From contig CAMWLR010000007.1 in assembly GCA_947175215.1 (NCBI GenBank), positions 1 through 57,075 of the forward strand: a DNA stretch of 57,075 bases. The letters are read 5' to 3'. Below the pieces are notes generated by a model. It was not told the origin of the DNA, did no database searches, and was given only the letters and a program-made list of their open reading frames with translations. The stretch comes from an uncultured Porphyromonadaceae bacterium (GTDB lineage: Bacteria; Bacteroidota; Bacteroidia; Bacteroidales; Muribaculaceae). The position numbers were made by a program, and so were the translations under genes. This document shows, piece by piece, positions 54,013-57,075 of the stretch (position 1 is its first letter; each line of letters starts with the position of its first letter).

Positions 54013-54948
54013 ATGATAGCTGACAGCAGAACTCGCGCCCCAGAAGGCGTATCAACATCGTTTAGATTGCAACGACCGGGTATGGCCCTGGCTCTGTTGG
54101 GTTGTTTCTTTATCTTCTTCCTGATCGTATCGGGGGTAATATTACCCTTTATTCCGAAGATTGTGAACAAGCCCGAGGCTGCGATAAAAATTTCGGTAGT
54201 GATACAGGATCTATTGATCTTTATCTGCCCGGCGATCGGTACGGCTATGATCGTGACCCGTTTGCCGGCACGCCTGCTGTGTGTCGATCGTTTCCCCGAC
54301 CTGCGCCCCATTCTTCTCAGCATTGCTACACTTATCTGCGCGATACCGGCAATGAATGCAGTCATACATTGGAATGAGAATTGGCAGTTGCCGGCATCAA
54401 TGGCCGGCCCCGAACAATATTTCCGTCAGCTCGAGGAAGCGGCACGTGCCACCACCTCGATACTGATGAACGGGGCGAGTATCACCTCGCTGATCGTCTC
54501 GGTGCTGATCGTCGGGGTATTAGCCGGATTCAGCGAAGAGCTGCTGTTTAGAGGAGCATTTCAACGTATACTCGGTCAGACCGGGATGAATATGCATGTG
54601 GTCATCTGGCTGGTGGCGTTTATATTTAGCGCATTCCATTTTCAGCTCTTCGGACTCGTGCCACGAATATTGCTCGGCGCGTTTTTCGGATACCTGCTGT
54701 GGTGGAGCAAATCACTTTGGTTACCAATAATACTGCATGTCTGCAACAACTCGATTGTCGTTATTTCGGAGTATATCAGCAACAACCGCTCCGGCCAGGC
54801 GATCGAGGCGGCATCTGCCACAGGTATAGATACCTTTGGTGCCGATATGACTTCGGGTATTGAAGTCACCGGGGTAATCATCAGCATTATCCTAACTGCA
54901 GCGGGTATATATATGCTCAGACGTTTTTTTGCGACACAGACAAGATGA
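54013..54948 (+). CDS. CPBP family intramembrane metalloprotease
   Basis: A 311-aa polytopic membrane protein starting at ATG 54013; longer readings overlap the methyltransferase gene and are rejected. About eight hydrophobic segments; the CPBP/Abi signature motifs are present: SEELLFRGAFQ (EExxxR), FSAFHFQ (FxxxH) and LHVCNN (HxxxN). Homologues include CAAX-prenyl proteases and bacteriocin-immunity proteins; the role here is unknown. Confidence 0.88.
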   Translation: MIADSRTRAPEGVSTSFRLQRPGMALALLGCFFIFFLIVSGVILPFIPKIVNKPEAAIKISVVIQDLLIFICPAIGTAMIVTRLPARLLCVDRFPDLRPILLSIATLICAIPAMNAVIHWNENWQLPASMAGPEQYFRQLEEAARATTSILMNGASITSLIVSVLIVGVLAGFSEELLFRGAFQRILGQTGMNMHVVIWLVAFIFSAFHFQLFGLVPRILLGAFFGYLLWWSKSLWLPIILHVCNNSIVVISEYISNNRSGQAIEAASATGIDTFGADMTSGIEVTGVIISIILTAAGIYMLRRFFATQTR

Positions 54949-54969
54949 CTCCGCAATATTCCCTCATGA

Positions 54970-55001
54970 TTTGACGTATTACCTTATATTTATTATCTTT
55001 G
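54970..55001 (+). promoter_or_regulatory. Promoter of the DUF1349 gene
   Basis: TTTG (54970-54973), a 20-nt spacer and TATCTTTG (54994-55001), 21 nt before ATG 55023. Confidence 0.78.
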
Positions 55002-55022
55002 CAATATATAACAAAAACTCTC

Positions 55023-55673
55023 ATGAAGAATATATTGATTGTCGGTCTGCTTATCCTCACAGTCAACACTGTCGGCGCACAGACTCTCGAAAAAATGAAT
55101 TGGTTTAACGAACCTGCCAACTGGGAGATAAAGGATAACGCTCTGATAATGGACGTCACTCCAAAAAGTGATTACTGGCGGATCTCACACTATGGGTTCA
55201 CTGTCGATGACGCACCGTTTTATTACGCCGAGTATGGTGGCGAATTTGAGGCCAAAGTCAAAATTTCGGGCGACTACAAGGTACGATTTGATCAGGCGGG
55301 AATGATGATCCGCCTTGATCACGAAAACTATATCAAGACAGGCATAGAGTTTGTCGACGGTAAATATAATCTGAGCACCGTTGTCACACACAAGACATCA
55401 GACTGGAGTGTCATAGCACTTGACCGCCCGGTAGAGGCCATCTGGATCAAAGCGGTGCGCAGACTTGATGCAGTCGAGATTTTCTACTCTTTTGATGACA
55501 AAGACTATATCATGATGCGCAACGCCTGGGTCGAGGCCAACCACCCGGTAAAGATCGGTATGTTTGCCGCCTGTCCTGACGGAGAGGGTTTCAAAGCCCG
55601 TTTCTCAGATTTTAAGGTAACTCATCTCCCCGACAAAGTGCGCACCGACTGGCTTAAAGCCAACGCCGAGTAA
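55023..55673 (+). CDS. Exported DUF1349 domain protein
   Basis: A 216-aa protein from ATG 55023; a TTG eight codons upstream lies in the promoter and is rejected. A signal peptide (MKNILIVGLLILTVNTVGAQ) precedes a concanavalin-like DUF1349 domain: WFNEPANWEIKDNALIMDV, FDQAGMMIRLD, NYIKTGIEFVDGK and GMFAACPDGEGF are typical. The fold resembles beta-sandwich carbohydrate-binding or glycosidase-like domains; biochemical activity is not established. A histidine kinase gene follows 45 nt downstream, possibly co-transcribed. Confidence 0.85.
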   Translation: MKNILIVGLLILTVNTVGAQTLEKMNWFNEPANWEIKDNALIMDVTPKSDYWRISHYGFTVDDAPFYYAEYGGEFEAKVKISGDYKVRFDQAGMMIRLDHENYIKTGIEFVDGKYNLSTVVTHKTSDWSVIALDRPVEAIWIKAVRRLDAVEIFYSFDDKDYIMMRNAWVEANHPVKIGMFAACPDGEGFKARFSDFKVTHLPDKVRTDWLKANAE

Positions 55674-55717
55674 CTCCGACCTATCCTTTATCCTGAATTA
55701 CCTCAAGTTTATTACCG

Positions 55718-57075
55718 ATGGCAGTAGCTCTCAAGAAACTACACTGGAAACTTTTCATTCCGCTGATAACCCTTCTGTGGATCATCATCGGCATCACTAT
55801 CTGCTATTTTGTCACGCATGAGAAACAGCGCCAGAGAGATAATCTTGAGAATCGTCTGCTTAATGTAAATAACACTGTCATAGAGGCGTATGAGCGTGGT
55901 GTAGACTTACAGAGTACGGTCGAATTCATACGCCTGTTTACCGATAACACGACCCTGACTCCACTGCGTATAACAGTCTATGATGCCAATGGCAATATAA
56001 TAGCTGACAATCCGGCAAAAACCATCGACATCTATGACGAGGATGGCAAGCCGATACCCGACCTGATGAATCTCATATCTGTTAATGACCCGTATGAGAT
56101 CAAAGATCTCGTCTATGACCATGACTTGAATATGATCGGGTCAAGGACGAGCACTGACAAACAGATCATCTCGCTGGCCGCCCTGCCGTATGAAGGTGAG
56201 GTTCTGACTTTTTTAAGTATCGACCCTACTATCTGGATCGTTGTCATCATCCTCGGTCTGCTGACATCATTGCTGGCATATTTAGGGGTCAAAGCCGTGT
56301 GCCGCAATGTCTACATGCTACGTGATTTTGCCAATGATATAGCCAATGACAATGCCCCCGATAAAACAGATACTTCAAGGTTCTCTAACGATGAGCTGGG
56401 CGATGTATCACGTAACCTGCTGAGGGTCTATCAAGAGAAGATGGATGCTATCAATGAGAAAGTCTTCCATGAGAAACAGATCACAATGAATATCCGCCAT
56501 GAGCTAAACACACCCGTGGGGATTATCAAAGGGTATATCGACACAGTGCTCAATAACCAAGATATGCCCCCTGAGATAACTCATCGTTTCTTGCAACGGA
56601 TTCAGGAAAATGCTGACCGTCTTGCCGGCCTGGTGACCGATATTAATGCCGTAATGCAGCTTGACGAAAATCAGGTTCAACTCGACTGCTCAGAGATAAA
56701 TATGCGGCAGTTAGCCGAGAAACTCATCGAGGATATGCGCCAGGGTCATATCGTCAACACTATGAAAGTCAACATCGATATACCCGCAGACTGTCACGTT
56801 AACGCCCATCAGTCGCTGCTGACCATAGCGTTAATGAATCTGGTCAACAATGCTCTTAAATATTCAGAGGGTGATGAGATTTCACTCAGATGGATCGACA
56901 GTAAAGACGGCAAGCATATTTTCTCTTTTGCCGACAATGGTGTAGGTGTACCCCCTGAGCATATCAAACGGATATTTGACCTTTTTTATCGCGTAGACAC
57001 CGGCCGTGCCCGCAAGAACGGTGGTACGGGTCTCGGACTCCCTCTGGTCAACCGCATCATCACCGCCATGGGCGG
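55718..57075 (+). CDS. Sensor histidine kinase, C-terminus cut by window end
   Basis: An open frame from ATG 55718 to the window end (452 codons, no stop). An N-terminal transmembrane helix (about residues 12-32), a periplasmic sensor domain (about 33-165), a second helix (about 170-190) and a HAMP-like linker lead to the kinase core: H-box NIRHELNTPVG (the phospho-accepting His in RHELN), N-box NLVNNALKYSEG, G1 FADNGVGVP, F-box IFDLFYRV and G2 GGTGLGLPLV. Only the last strands are missing. The response regulator is presumably next door but is not in the window. Signal unknown. Confidence 0.88.
   Translation, partial: MAVALKKLHWKLFIPLITLLWIIIGITICYFVTHEKQRQRDNLENRLLNVNNTVIEAYERGVDLQSTVEFIRLFTDNTTLTPLRITVYDANGNIIADNPAKTIDIYDEDGKPIPDLMNLISVNDPYEIKDLVYDHDLNMIGSRTSTDKQIISLAALPYEGEVLTFLSIDPTIWIVVIILGLLTSLLAYLGVKAVCRNVYMLRDFANDIANDNAPDKTDTSRFSNDELGDVSRNLLRVYQEKMDAINEKVFHEKQITMNIRHELNTPVGIIKGYIDTVLNNQDMPPEITHRFLQRIQENADRLAGLVTDINAVMQLDENQVQLDCSEINMRQLAEKLIEDMRQGHIVNTMKVNIDIPADCHVNAHQSLLTIALMNLVNNALKYSEGDEISLRWIDSKDGKHIFSFADNGVGVPPEHIKRIFDLFYRVDTGRARKNGGTGLGLPLVNRIITAMG

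Overview
The window looks like a chromosomal segment of a gut-type member of the Bacteroidales, perhaps Muribaculaceae-like. Evidence: many intergenic regions carry the Bacteroidetes sigma-ABfr promoter signature (TTTG, about 19-20 nt, TAnnTTTG), strong Shine-Dalgarno sites are scarce, a TPP riboswitch precedes a TonB receptor plus PnuC-type transporter, and a PPi-dependent phosphofructokinase, lipoprotein peptidases and a tgt-lptG pair are present. The family-level guess is inference. There are no rRNAs, CRISPR arrays, transposases or integrases. Most of the window is ordinary core metabolism.

Layout. (1) 1-5125: the start of a divergent lipoprotein gene, then a plus-strand operon of dCMP deaminase, S41 processing peptidase, 5-formyl-THF cyclo-ligase and an ABC-F ATPase. 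(2) 5132-13749: minus-strand GH13 protein with degenerate catalytic motifs; a clpP-clpX-recQ-LuxR regulator run; trigger factor. (3) 13822-17152: ftsE-like ATPase, aspartate kinase, aldose epimerase, ending in a long perfect hairpin. (4) 17355-20783: tRNA-Pro and a TPP-riboswitch-controlled thiamine uptake operon. (5) 20825-24291: cardiolipin synthase and a second RecQ. (6) 24344-32344: minus-strand pyrB - flavin reductase - glyA - plsC, tgt-lptG and an AspT/YidE-type transporter.

(7) 32362-36251 is the most unusual part: a two-gene minus-strand operon, visibly AT-richer than its surroundings, encoding a voltage-sensor-type potassium channel and a 1015-aa protein. That protein combines DUF4236, a transmembrane hairpin, a TerB-like helical segment, an FtsK-gamma-type winged helix and a CbbX/SpoVK-class AAA+ ATPase. 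I know of no described system with this architecture; it is the best candidate here for an undescribed membrane or stress/conflict system.

(8) 36370-41474: two rhomboid proteases, a membrane-anchored EEP-family enzyme and an M3 lipoprotein peptidase. (9) 41546-46698: GNAT, esterase, iron-sulfur-flavoprotein-like reductase, a TPR protein coupled to glnS. (10) 46804-51282: divergent ThiE-like protein, kdsB, an M16 homologue lacking its zinc motif, and PPi-phosphofructokinase. (11) 51376-57075: nitroreductase lipoprotein, small helical protein, engB, trmN6-like methyltransferase, CPBP protease, DUF1349 protein and the first part of a sensor histidine kinase cut by the window end.

Recurring theme: several proteins keep a family fold but have lost catalytic or metal ligands (GH13, M16, ThiE-like, and the zinc site of Tgt). 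All assignments rest on reading the sequence and recalled family motifs; no database search was run.
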